A DNA stretch of 64,000 nt, taken from positions 4,017,547-4,081,546 of the forward strand of contig CM055108.1 of NCBI GenBank assembly GCA_029204225.1, written 5' to 3'. Source of the DNA: Diphasiastrum complanatum. Lineage: Eukaryota; Streptophyta; Lycopodiopsida; Lycopodiales; Lycopodiaceae. The notes under the pieces were generated by a model. That model was not told the DNA's origin. It searched no databases and worked only from the letters and a program-made list of their open reading frames with translations. Position 1 is the first letter of the stretch. The number at the start of each line of letters is the position of its first letter. The translations under genes and the position numbers were made by a program. This document shows, in pieces, positions 45,001-57,000 of this stretch.

Positions 45001-48000
45001 CCGACTAGTGATATAACTGCTAATAAAAGAATGAGTGCTACCAGTATCAACTAAAGCAATATACTCACGACCTGTAATACGCACACGTAACCGAATGGAG
45101 CGAGGACCAGGACGCCTTGTCCAAGTAGCATAGGCAAGCTGAGCATGGCAAGTAGCAGGAAGTAAATCAGGGGAAGGCTCAGAGGATAAGTCAGGCTCAT
45201 CAGAAATATGAATGTAGATATCGGAATCATCTGGAGTAGTGCCCTCATGGTAAAAAACAGCAGTAGTAGTAGGGAGAGGCTGGCGGCAATCACGGGCAAG
45301 ATGGTCAGGACTCTTACAACGAAAGCAAAGACGCTTCTGCTGAAGATCAGCGAACTCTGCAGACGTGTAACGTCGGACAAAAGCAGGTCAAGGAGTCGGA
45401 GGACGAGGAGGCGAAGGGGCAATGGAGAGAGCTGGAACAGAAGGGGCCGGTGTAGGGGTGAACGTAGCGGGAAAAGATGAAGCAAAAGGACGGGGTCGGG
45501 AGAGGCGGGAAGGAAGGGTGTCAGAGTACTTATGCTGTAAAGTAGTGGCAAGAGACATCGCCTCAACAAGTGTGGTAGGACGGAAGGAAGAAACATCATA
45601 ACGTAAAGCACCACAAAGCCCAGCAATGTAACGAGAAATAAGCTCAGTGGGCTGTAGATCTGTGAAAAGATAAGAAAGCTCCATAAACTGATATGTATAA
45701 GAAGCAAGACCACTAGTCTGAGTGAGACTACGGAATGTATCACGTTGGCGGTCAAGCCACTGAGGATCAATCATAGCATGGCGGCGGTCACGGCGAAAAG
45801 TATGCCATACATGGAGCCCTTCCCGATCAGGATCAACTCTATAAACTTGCCACCACGTGGCGGCACGTCCATCTAAATGTAAAGCAGCCAACTGGATCTT
45901 CTGAGGATCAGTCTTAGGGTAAATCTGAAAATATGTGTCAAGCTTAGCAAACCAATTCTCTAATAAGTTCCCGTCGGAGGAACCGGAATAGGTAGCAAGC
46001 TGTACCCTATCACGAAAGTCTCGAGCAAAGTGTGGCTCAGGAAGGGGAGGACGAGGAAAGAAACCAGGAGGTGGGTTAGATGGAATGAACGGTCCACCAC
46101 CAGGCTGACTAGCAGAAGAAGATGGAAATCCAAATGGAGGGGGAGTCCCAAATGTAGGAAAAACAGGAGCTTTACCAGGACCATGAGGCTGTAAAGAATC
46201 AATTTGTGACTGCATAGTAGCAAAGCCGGTCATAACTGAATCGAAGCGAAGAACGAGGACAGAAAGGGTCTCATCCATGCGATGAAACTGATCGGATAAG
46301 GTTTCCTGAGTAGTCTCACTCGGGGTAGGTGAATGTGCCATAATGATAGTGGAAGGAATAGACGAAAACTTGAGGGAGCGGACTCTTGTCGCCAAATTAG
46401 CCTATTACAACCAATATTATCACAACTGAAAAAAATAGGTAGCAATGAACAATGGAGAAGCTGTAAAATTGCGCTGGACAGCCAGGGATACAATGTGAAT
46501 TTGAAAGATTAAACGGAGTCAGAATTCCTGAAAATGTGGTGGAGAATGAGCGCGCGACAGCCTTTTGATAAGCTGTAAAAGATGGCTGGAATTGGAGAAA
46601 AAAATAGGCAAAAGTGACAAGTTGGGAGTGCTGAGGCAGCGATTTACAGGTTGAAGAGTTTTAGCTGTTTGGAATAGCAATTGATGTCGGAATTGGGTAG
46701 TTTTTGGATGAGGATGGGCGTTGGACAGTTAGGGAACTAACTGTGGAAGATGGCTGCAAACTGGAAAAATATCAGACGAAAGTGATAGGTCGGAAGGCAG
46801 GAACAGCGATGTAAAGGAAGAGGAGGAGCGCTGGGCAGCAAAGAAAAGAGGGGACAAAACAGGGGGAACGCTGGGCAGGAAGGAGTGGAAGGAGCAGCGA
46901 TGGAACAGGGCTGTCAAAACGGCAATGGAGCTGTAGGAACAGCGATGGAGGAGCAAGGCAAGGCAACAAAGAAAAAAAAATTCCAGATTGTGCTCAGAAA
47001 AGTGCTCTGATACCAAGTTATGAATAGAGCCACAGCTGATCTAGAGCTAAGCTATGAAAGCATCACATAAGCAAGACTTAACCCTAGAAAGCAGGAAAGA
47101 GAGAGATTAAGGAGGCTAAAGAGAGAGATCAATATCATCAGCTGAATGACAAATGACACAGTTTCCCTACTTATAGCCAAGAGGAAGCCCTAAAAGGAAG
47201 CTTCCAGTGGCTAGGGCCCAACTGGGAGGGATAATAGTGCGCCCTCCAAGAAGGCCCCCACTCTCGAGTAATATGTTCAAATGGCCTAATAATGAATAAT
47301 AAGGCCAAAGGCCAACCATATAGTCTGAATGTCACTAATGAATAAAAAAGGGCCCAAAGCCTGCTTATGCATAAAGTAAAGTAACTGTAAATGTAAATGT
47401 AAATGGACGCGGCGAATGTAATGAGCCGAGTCCATAACTGGTACAATGATTAATCTAAATTCAAATTTGAGATTCTAGTATTTCCTATAATCTATTCGCC
47501 GCGTCGATAACTGGTACAATGATTAATCTAAATTCAAATTTTAGATTCTAGTATTTCCTATAATCTATTTGAGCAATAAGTGCTAGGCTAGGTGCTACAA
47601 TGACTCCATACTACAGGTTCCTCATAGCCCTCTTTGGAACTAGTGGTTCCAAAGGTTGCTCATCGTCATCACCCTCCTCATCCTCATTAGACTCATCACT
47701 CTCCTCAGACTTCTCTTCCAGTGGCTTGAATTTAGATTGGCTATTGCATTCGTAATGACTCGCAATGTTGTGTCAAATCGCGGTTTGTTCCAAGAACCGA
47801 GATTTGAATAGCCGGTTCGAACCATTTGAAAAAATATGAAATACAATTGGTCATCAATTTAGCTCATAATCTTTGATATTGATGATCCTTGGATATTTCT
47901 ATTATAGCATGTATAGATTTTTGTATTGTATTGCACATGTATGATTATGTAGTATTGTATGATTCATATTTATTATAAGTGGATTTCATGTTTGTGAGGT

Positions 48001-51000
48001 ACTAGTTTTGAAAATTTTGGCATACTCCAAGTACTTGTATAAATGTACAAGAGCATGGAATTTATAGAAGTATGGTGGCATTGATGTAATACATTTGCAA
48101 GAAGTTGCATGCATTGGAGAAAACACAATCATAAACTACCTTCATGGTCTCTCTAGCAATACTTAGTCTCAATAGAAGGCTTGAATCTTGAATGCACAAG
48201 TACAAGACATCTTGGAGAGTCTATTCTTCTTTGTGTGTATGAAAACAAAAATGCTCGAATTTCTCTCAAAAGTGGCCACAATACACTCTTGAGCGGGACT
48301 CACAATGCAATTTGTTGCAACTTGGGAGTACATCCTTCATCCTTCTCTCACCAATGGACCAATTGCAACTTCCCAACTCATTGCACGGGTCTCGCAAAGG
48401 CGGGCTTTTCGTGTGTTGACATCTGGAATGAGCTGTTCATGCATCTCAGCAGACAATTCTGAATTTTAAAAAAAAACTCACTGGACCGAAATATGTTTCT
48501 TCATTGTCCTGTTGGAGTTTCTTTTGACTTTGCAATACTACTTCCATCTTCCAGGCTAGGTCCTCATTTAGGTTTATTGTTTCCGAGTACTAACCTGAGT
48601 CAATGTTTCCTCGAATTGCAATTTGATCAGGTGCGAATCACGATTCTGGTTCCAATCGGTTCTGTATAGTTCGAATCGGAGAATCGTAATCTTTTTGATC
48701 AAAATATAATTTCAAATGGATAGAAAGTTCATTTCCTTTTCCTTTTGTGCCCTTCTCATTATCTTATGGATTGATTTCTAGGCTCTCCCATGATGAGAAG
48801 GCAGAAGGAGGGTAAGAGAAGGAGAAGGGAGTGAAGCAGGAGGAGAAGGAACGTCGGAGAAATTAATAAAAAGTCTAAATGTAGTTTTGTATGATTTTTT
48901 GATTTGCCAACTTGAGATTTTTTGGCTGATTCAGAAACAGTTTGAATCAGAGATTCTGCAGATTCTGACCCGGGCATCTTTTGCATTGTTTGCACATGGG
49001 ATGAAGATAACAAGCTAGCTATTCATTTCTAAAAATCGTTCACACAAAGAGATTGTGAACACACTCAAATCTGCATATTCGACTTCTTGGTTTTGCAGTA
49101 TTGAAAGGAATTGAGGAAGTACGTGCACGCAGAAAAAGACTCGAAGAACTGGACACGGTGGTACGCTATCATAACCTCAATCTTCTTCCACTTCATTTTC
49201 TACACCGCCCAGAGGCATGATACATTTGTATAGTTTTACCAACATGATTAAGGATGGTCTTCTCTTTAGACAAAGTTGCAGTACTTAAAAAAAAACGTCT
49301 GTGATTGCTATTACTGTATTCTGAGATTGCCTTTTCTCTGCGTAAAAACAATTATGCCCCACCCTTCCAGGACCATGGTTCCATGCATTGGGTGAATTGA
49401 ATCAACATGCAGCAAAGGCTGAAGAAGGTTGAGTTTGATTGAATCAGTAGCTCATACAGTATCATAAATATGGATCTCTTTGAAGTAAATAATTCTGCTC
49501 AGAGCTGATTTTGATCAAACACTGATATGGCAGGTAATTGATCTCTGGAGGAAACATATGCGCACTCCAAATGCAGCTGATTTGAACAAAAAAGATGTCG
49601 TTTCACATTTTGTATTGCGCCTAGCCTATTGTAGAACGTAAGTTTGTGCTTCCAAAGAACTGATACCGGCCTATCAAAGTGGTGACCCTGTCTGTCGTTT
49701 GAGCCATGAAACCCAACTTCCAGCCTGACTCCATTGTGCAATGAAATAATGATGGGCATAGCACCTTTTCAGTTGTGATGTATTTATTATGGCAAATGCC
49801 AAATTCAGCTCATAACACTTTGTTACTAGGTTGCTTCTCTATTGCAAATGCAGCTTATAATACTTTTTCCGTAGGTTACTGATCTTTCGCCTTTCGTCTT
49901 ACCATTTCAGCATGTCCCTAATGCAACATAATTAATGGTAGGCTGTGGTAATTTAGTTTTCAATGATAGATGTTCCTTTCACATATTCACAGGGAAGAGC
50001 TTCGACGATGGTTCCTTGCCATGGAAAGTGCACTTTTCCGTCATCGTTTCCGTTGTGAAAGTTCAGATTCTCAGGTACTTGTTTCAAACTATAAGAGAGT
50101 CGCTGTAGACTTCATCATGAGTTTTCTGTTTTTGACAACATCTTATGAGATTTATCTATATGTGATGTAGAGAAAACTTATGGATGACTATAAGCTTCCT
50201 TTCAAGGCCATCAGTGTGGCAGAATTTGAGGTTTGTACTCCGACTTCTGGTTTTTCCAAAACGAAAAATCATGCGTGCCCGTGAAAGAGGTGTCTGCTTT
50301 GTTTTAATGCCTGGCAACCATGTTCTTTCAGCTTAGTGTGCTTTTGTGCTTATAGCGATACTGAAAAAATAAGCCGCACTCAAATCATAGAGACGTATGG
50401 AATGTTTCTACATGTAACATATTGAACATGATGGTATTTTTGACGAGGAGTGATTTCTTTTGTAAACTTTTTTGGGTTTAAAGATCAATCCATTCTTACA
50501 TCAATTTAGGATTGTTAAAACCGAACTGATGAATGGAAAGTTTTCATGTTTGTGCACTTCAAACCTAGATTCTACAGAAGAAATATTTAAACATTACTAA
50601 TAATTTATATAAAATAAAATCCAACCTGTTTGGATCCGAACACTGTAACTTCTATGGAGGTCCTTTGAAATTGTATTAGTGTTTTTTTAATTTTAAATCA
50701 ACTTAATATAATATAACTATTAACGTCTCATTTTCTCATGGCATCTGACAACACTTTGACGATTGAATGAAAAAAGTGACAGAAGAGTTGTAGAATAGTA
50801 CATGGCTGGACAACCATATTGGATACAATGTACATCCTATGACTTAAAATCACGAAAAATACAGGTAGGCCTAGAAACTCCTACGGTATCTAAGAACCTA
50901 GATGTGAGCTCAAAAATTGAAGATGTCCTGTTAGCACAATTCAGTTGTGTATGCAGATGACCGTAAAGAGGGTGATTTGCCTTGAGCCCTACCTTGCCTT

Positions 51001-54000
51001 TACCTCTGCCTCTCCCTCCAAAACAATCTCAGCCCCATCAAGTTCTGCCATGCCCTCCACGTACCTCAACTTGTGCTGCTTATGAAGCCGTTGCATTACC
51101 TGTACCGATCTGTAAGTCCATCAGCTTGGTCCAGACTCCACCCCGAACCAGTTGGTTGCTGCTCCTGCCCATATGTATGGATGGCTTTGGCTGAACCTCC
51201 ACCTCGACATTGGGATCTATCTCACCCATGAACTCCTGCTTAATATCATTCTCAAAGTCTTGACTCTGGCCTAGATTCTATGTCAGCCTCCTAATGCCCT
51301 TCCTCATTGTTGTCGAACTTTGTGTCTGTGGTCCTGACTCCCTCCACCTGTCCATCTTCTAAACCATGACTCATGAAAGCTGAGACAGCTCTGGTGCCAA
51401 CCTGCTCAACTGAAGGTTTTGCTTGCTATTTGGGCTGTTTTTGTTCCATTTTCCTTTTTGTCATAATGTAATCCACTCCTCTTGACTGCTGGCTGGCAAT
51501 TCTTATGCAAAGTCTTGAGGGTGCTGCGATTTGGCATGCCATTTTCTGTTTGTTAATTCAGATTAATAGTATCGGTGACTTACATTTTAAGGTGGATTCA
51601 AGCCCTTTTACAAAAATGAACACCGCATGAGTTGAGGGCGTGAGTTTCTATTGAGCTTTAAGGCCCTTAACACTTTTTGCACTGAGTAGATCAGAGTTGA
51701 TTGTAAAGAAATATATTTTCATTCCCTTCATGTGGCTGGTCAGGTTCTAAAAGACAAGCTAGGACAAGTTTGTCGGTCCCTCAATCAGCCACTTCCTACA
51801 GGTAACAAATGTGACTTGACTTTTAGTTATTTCTTTGTTGCTAAATGTAGATTTAATTGGCAAAATTGTGATTTTTTTCATTTAATCCCTCCCGATCTCT
51901 TTTGTAATAAGGTTATAGATGAAAATTGCACTACCCTTCAGTGTGAGACAAATGCCTTCTCAGGATTGGGTTCATTATGTTGCAGCTGGCACATTTGTCT
52001 TTCTAACGTAGTTTTTGATTTGGAATCGAATTTTACTTTATTGCTCAAGATTTTGAATCTTTGGCATAAAAAAACCAGATTACTTTTGTTGCATAACCCG
52101 AGATTTCACTTGGGAACAGCTGAAATATACCTCTTAATGCATCGATATTGAACTATGTATGTTAAGACAATGAGCTTTGTTTGACATCAAAGTGACTTTC
52201 TTATAAGTGTCGCTGGTTGAAGTCTAAGTTTTGTCAATCACATAATAGCTTGCTTGAAAGTCTTCAAGGAAACATGGTGATTGTCTTAATGTAATCTTGC
52301 AAATTGATGCACATTATCCAGGCATCACTTGGAATCGTAGTTACAAGGGAATTTGTTTCCGTCCCCTGGGAACGGGAGAACACTGTTCCCTGCCTGCTCC
52401 CAACGTGGAATGAGCAGGAATAGGTGGGTATGCTCCCCATGTAGGAACTCATTCCCACATGTTGTCCCACATACCGCAGAGAGCTTGAGTTTGGGCACAT
52501 TTTTTCCCTCCCAACTCAAATATTTACCTCTTGAACTTGATAGATTTTTTCCTTTGGGCCCCAATCTTTGTAATTTCTGTCTATTATGTGTAACTTTACT
52601 TAAAATGAATATCTTGATGTATTATTCTTTAGATCAAAGTCTGAGCATTCAGATTACACATACTAGACCATGCCAAAAGGCATATAAGACCAAAAGGAGT
52701 ACATGTCAAGTATGTGAAAACCATGGGAGCGTATATAAACGTCTCCAAGAAAAACTATGCATAAAGAGAAATGAGTAATATAATTGTAAACTACAAATTG
52801 CCAACTGTCCATAAGTGGGACCAAGAATAACTGCCAGGAGTAGATTAGTATCATATAGTGCTGCTGCTGAAAAAAGACGTAATATGAGTTGTATGAGCAT
52901 GTGTAGTACTACGTCTCTGTGTATGATGTCTGATGATCCTGGCGGTAACGTGATGATGGGAAGTACACTGTCTCTGATCTCTATGAGCATGTAAGCGGCT
53001 ATCATCCTCATCGTCGTCATAATCCTCATCCTCAGGCACTAAATCACGCGATCTCCGTCTAGTAAAGAAGGAAGTAATCAATGACTGTGAGGTAAAATGC
53101 TGGGATGTCCCATATAGATCTCTCCACAATATGAACATCTCGCGTACCATCAGAGCGACACATCGTGGGTCCTCATAGGCTATGAGAGAGCATAGAGTGG
53201 TAGGCCTGTCTCGAAACAAGCAATGATAACGCCCTCTGATCTCATAGTATAATGGACATCTAAAGATAAAATGCTCCTCAGACTCCACCTCTCTAGAGAG
53301 CATAATTGACAAATCCGCTCCTCTCTAGGAATACCATGGAACCTCCCAGTCTCAATAGCTAGCTGATGAGAAGACACCCTGAGCTGTCCCAGTATGAATC
53401 TGAGGCAATGTGATAGTCCCGAATCCAAGTAGCGTGGCATGACCGAGGTCCCTGATGCATCCAGCCCTAAGAAATGGGTTCGGTAGAAAGTTGGCTTAAC
53501 CCCTAACTGGTTACGCCAAGTCCGCTCTAGATATGTGCGATAGAGAGGGTGGCATGTATAACTGTTTGAATGTGGCCAATAGGGTAAGCCATTATAAATG
53601 GCTAGCTCATGTGTCCCCAAACTGCAGTATGTGCTCCCCATATGGAGTAGTAGGTCCCAAACTGTCCGCGGAAGTCCTGGTAACTCCAAGCATATCACTG
53701 TCAAGGGCATGAACACCCAACTGATCCGTGGTGTCGAAGAACTCTGTCTGTCTCGAGGATGTCCGGGCATTAAAATTCCCTGTGAGGAGAATATGCCCTT
53801 GCTCTGAGAATCTGATAATATCTGGTGAAAGAACTTGATATGGAGATCCTGTACCCTCAGTAAAAGACAAAGACTCTGGTGGAAAGTAACATGCTGCAAT
53901 AAAAAGATCTCTATCCAAACCAATATCATGACCCATGATGTGAGTCCATGTATAGCGGGCCTGCTTGACATGTCTGATGAAGTCCATACTCGAGTGGAGA

Positions 54001-57000
54001 GACTCTCTGTACAAGCATGCGACCCCACCTGAACCTCGGCCACTGGCGGATCTAGTCTCTCGTCGGAATACTGAGTCCCATCTGTATCCAGGAAAAGAAG
54101 GAAGTCCTCGCTCCGGGCTCTCGTGTGTCTCCATGAAGAATAATATATCTCTACTTGCAATAAAATCCACAAGGTCCCCTGCAATAGATGTTGAATGTAT
54201 GCCAGCACAATTCCACACTCCAATCCGAAGGTGGTGTGGATGGGGCACCCGGGCACCCCAAATCCCTATGAGAAGGTCTCGTGGGAGTGCTATCAAGAAG
54301 ACGCACTTGTCCATCTCTATATATAACTCTCCTGCCTAACTCTCTGGCTTCCTGAAAGGCCTTATATCTCTCCTCCACATGGATGTACGTAAGATCGTCG
54401 TCCATAAAAATAGTGGTGCCGCATATCATGAGGGGTGGTAGTCTTGGCACGTATCATGCGACCCAACATAGTGGCCTGAATGCGCAAAATGCCTGCCCAG
54501 TCCTGGAGAGAAACTCCTGGCAACCAGATCTCGGAGGCATACATCACTGTTGGAACCACCCGTGTGTGAAACAACTGGCATCTAGTAGCGGGATCAAAAA
54601 TATGATTCATTGTACAACCACGCTCGAACTGGACCAATGCTGAAAGATCGAAGGAAATTTGCGCAAATGCAGCCTGGCGGAAACCAAGAAGGGGCGCAGT
54701 AAACAGGACTCCCAAGTATAAGAGGCAACAATGTCAACTTCCTGGCCATCATAGAAGAATTAATAAATGTGAAGGCTCTGTCGATTGGTGTTGAAAATTA
54801 TGATCTTCGTCTTTTTCAAATTAACAGAGAGACCCCAAGCAACACAAAACCGATGTGAGACCTGTAAGTGACACTGCAACCCTTCTGGTGAGGGAGAAAG
54901 CAAAACAATGTCATCAACATAAAGCAGAATGGGGATGAGCAAATGAACTAGCGGGCAACCATCTCCACCTTCTTCACAAATGAGGCGCTCAAGATCATCA
55001 ATATAAAGTGCAAACAACGGAGGGGACAGTGGACAACCTTGCTTGACACCAACAGTGCTGCGGATGGGAGAAAACAAATTAGTACCCAGCCGAATACGTG
55101 CTAGAACTCTCGTATACAGAGCAACCACTGTCGCGAGAATAGAGTCGGAAAAGCCAAGCTGACGTAGTCTGCTGCTCAAAAGATGACGGGGAACAGTATT
55201 AAAGGCCTTAGAGATATCAACGAAACAAGCAAATACCTTCTTGCCCATATGCTTTGCCTCTTCAAAGATAGTACGTAGGGTGAGGACATGATCAGAGTGC
55301 TATAACCCCAGCGGAAGCCAACTTGGCGAGTCACATACAATAGTCGAGAATCAGCCTCTATCGTAAAGAAGTTTTGGAGAATAGTGGCGTACAACTTGGC
55401 CATGGTATGACCAATCATAATAGTGCGATAGTTGTGGACATTCTTAGCATCGCCTGCTTTAAGAATGGGGTGAAGGAGATTGGTGGCCCAAGGTATGGGG
55501 AAACCATCAACGACAGAGCGGTTGAAGCAGCGGGCCAGGAAAGGGGAGGCGAGTTTGGCAACTGGTTTGAGGAGCTCGGCTGAAAGGAGGTCAATGTCAG
55601 ACGTACGATTGTTCTTGAGTTTGCAGATGGTGACTTCAACCATGTTAGGAGCAAAGAGGTCACAATGGGTAGGACGAGAAGAAAGAGAGATGGAAGGGTG
55701 AGCAGTTGTATATAGGTTGGTTGCATAGTTGACCCAGGATTGAAGAGGGATGGGTGCAATGGATAGGGGCTTATGAAGAAAGATCTTCCAAAACGTAGCT
55801 GAGGAAGTAGAGTGGAGGGAGAGAAGGAGGTAGGAGGAACGGGAAGAAAAGTAGGCCACTTTCTTTTTGCGGAGAAGGGACCGAAGTTGCTTTTCCGCAG
55901 AAGAAGAAAGTGTAGACTTGGAGAATTTGAGGAACTCAACATATTTTTGGAAGAAAGAACAGTTGTTGTCATACCATTTATTATGGGTACGACGATGATC
56001 TTAAGTTGGGCTTTTTGTCATCCCGACGTTGTTGTTCTGCCAAGACACCTTGTATCGTGGTGTCTAAGGAGGGTGGTATAGAAGTTAAAGAGGTGGTAAA
56101 TGATTTCAGGATAGAAGCCCATGATCTGGTCTCACACACGTACTTCTTGCTCGAGGGTAGGTACCTTCTGTACATGTTCCACCGTCTCATGAAGCCGCTA
56201 TTCAAGAACAGGAATCTGGGCAGTGCACTCAACAATGTCATGTATTTGGCGCTCAAGTAGGGGAAGCTTACTCATGGATGCCTTAGTATCCTCAACAGGA
56301 CGGGAGATATTAGGGATGATGTCCCTCTGCAAAGCACTAAGCGCAGCACGAAGAGAAGCAATTTCAGTCTGTTGAGCGTCAATCGTGGCAGTATCAGTAA
56401 GCAAATCCGCACGAAGTTCATTGAGTTGTGAAAGAAAAGCGGCAAATTGCTTAGAAATGTACTCATTCAGCGAGGAGATGTTCTCAGGAGTGTTTTGCCG
56501 TGTGTAGGTGTGGCATGTGTCTCCCATAGCAGCTGAGGACGAAGCAGCAACCTGTGGCGGTCGAGCGCTGACAGAATCGATAGGCATGGTGGATGCAATT
56601 TCCAAAGTACGAAGACGTTTGTGAGAGCCTGTAGACATAAACTTCTTAGCACCCTTTGTGCGCAAGACAAAGCTTGGAGGCAGGCGAAATGAAGCCGTAG
56701 GATGATTGGTAGGAGAGAGATCAGAGAGGCAGCAAAACCCTAATCAAGCAGTTTCACAGAAATGATCGTAACTTTTACATACGAAGTCCGATTGACCTGA
56801 AAATTGATTTAGATCGAAGGCAAGATAGAGCACTACGCAGTCGTCAGCCTGTACTTGCAGTACGGTCGGATCCGTACGAACTGTACGGATTTTATTGACT
56901 GCAAAAATTTTGAGATCAAGAAAAATCAAAATTTCAAAACTCGAACTGTTGAGGATCTATTGCAAAAGGATAGCAGCAATGAAATCTTGAGAAACAAGCT

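Larger units (their letters stand above)
41248..47439 (-). mobile_element. Ty3/gypsy chromovirus, full-length, with target duplication
   Basis: A 6.2 kb element on the minus strand. It has two 424 bp LTRs (47016-47439 and 41248-41671) with about a dozen differences counted by eye, a tRNA-iMet PBS, a gag-pol region with a chromodomain, and a 5 bp target duplication GGTAC at 41243-41247 and 47440-47444. It lies in PRIM2 intron 1, opposite to the gene. Single nonsense changes and a micro-inversion in RT make this copy inactive despite its youthful look. Confidence 0.95.
39020..49098 (+). other. PRIM2 intron 1 (10.1 kb)
   Basis: Bounded by GTACTC and TTTTGCAG. It contains a Pro-rich unassigned ORF region (39948-40947), a full chromovirus (41248-47439), a duplicated flank (47440-47569), an acidic-tail relic near 47650-47840, and unassigned AT-rich DNA (47850-49098). 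Confidence 0.85.

Noticed and set aside
42773-46493. Leu/Ile/Val-rich frames antiparallel or shifted to the chromovirus genes
   Set aside because: They are alternative-frame shadows of the gag-pol coding sequence; the hydrophobic look comes from the codon pattern.
52300-52520. GGGAAC/GTTCCC-rich stretch as a regulatory palindrome or small element
   Set aside because: Inverted similarity is patchy, ends are not definable and there is no target duplication.
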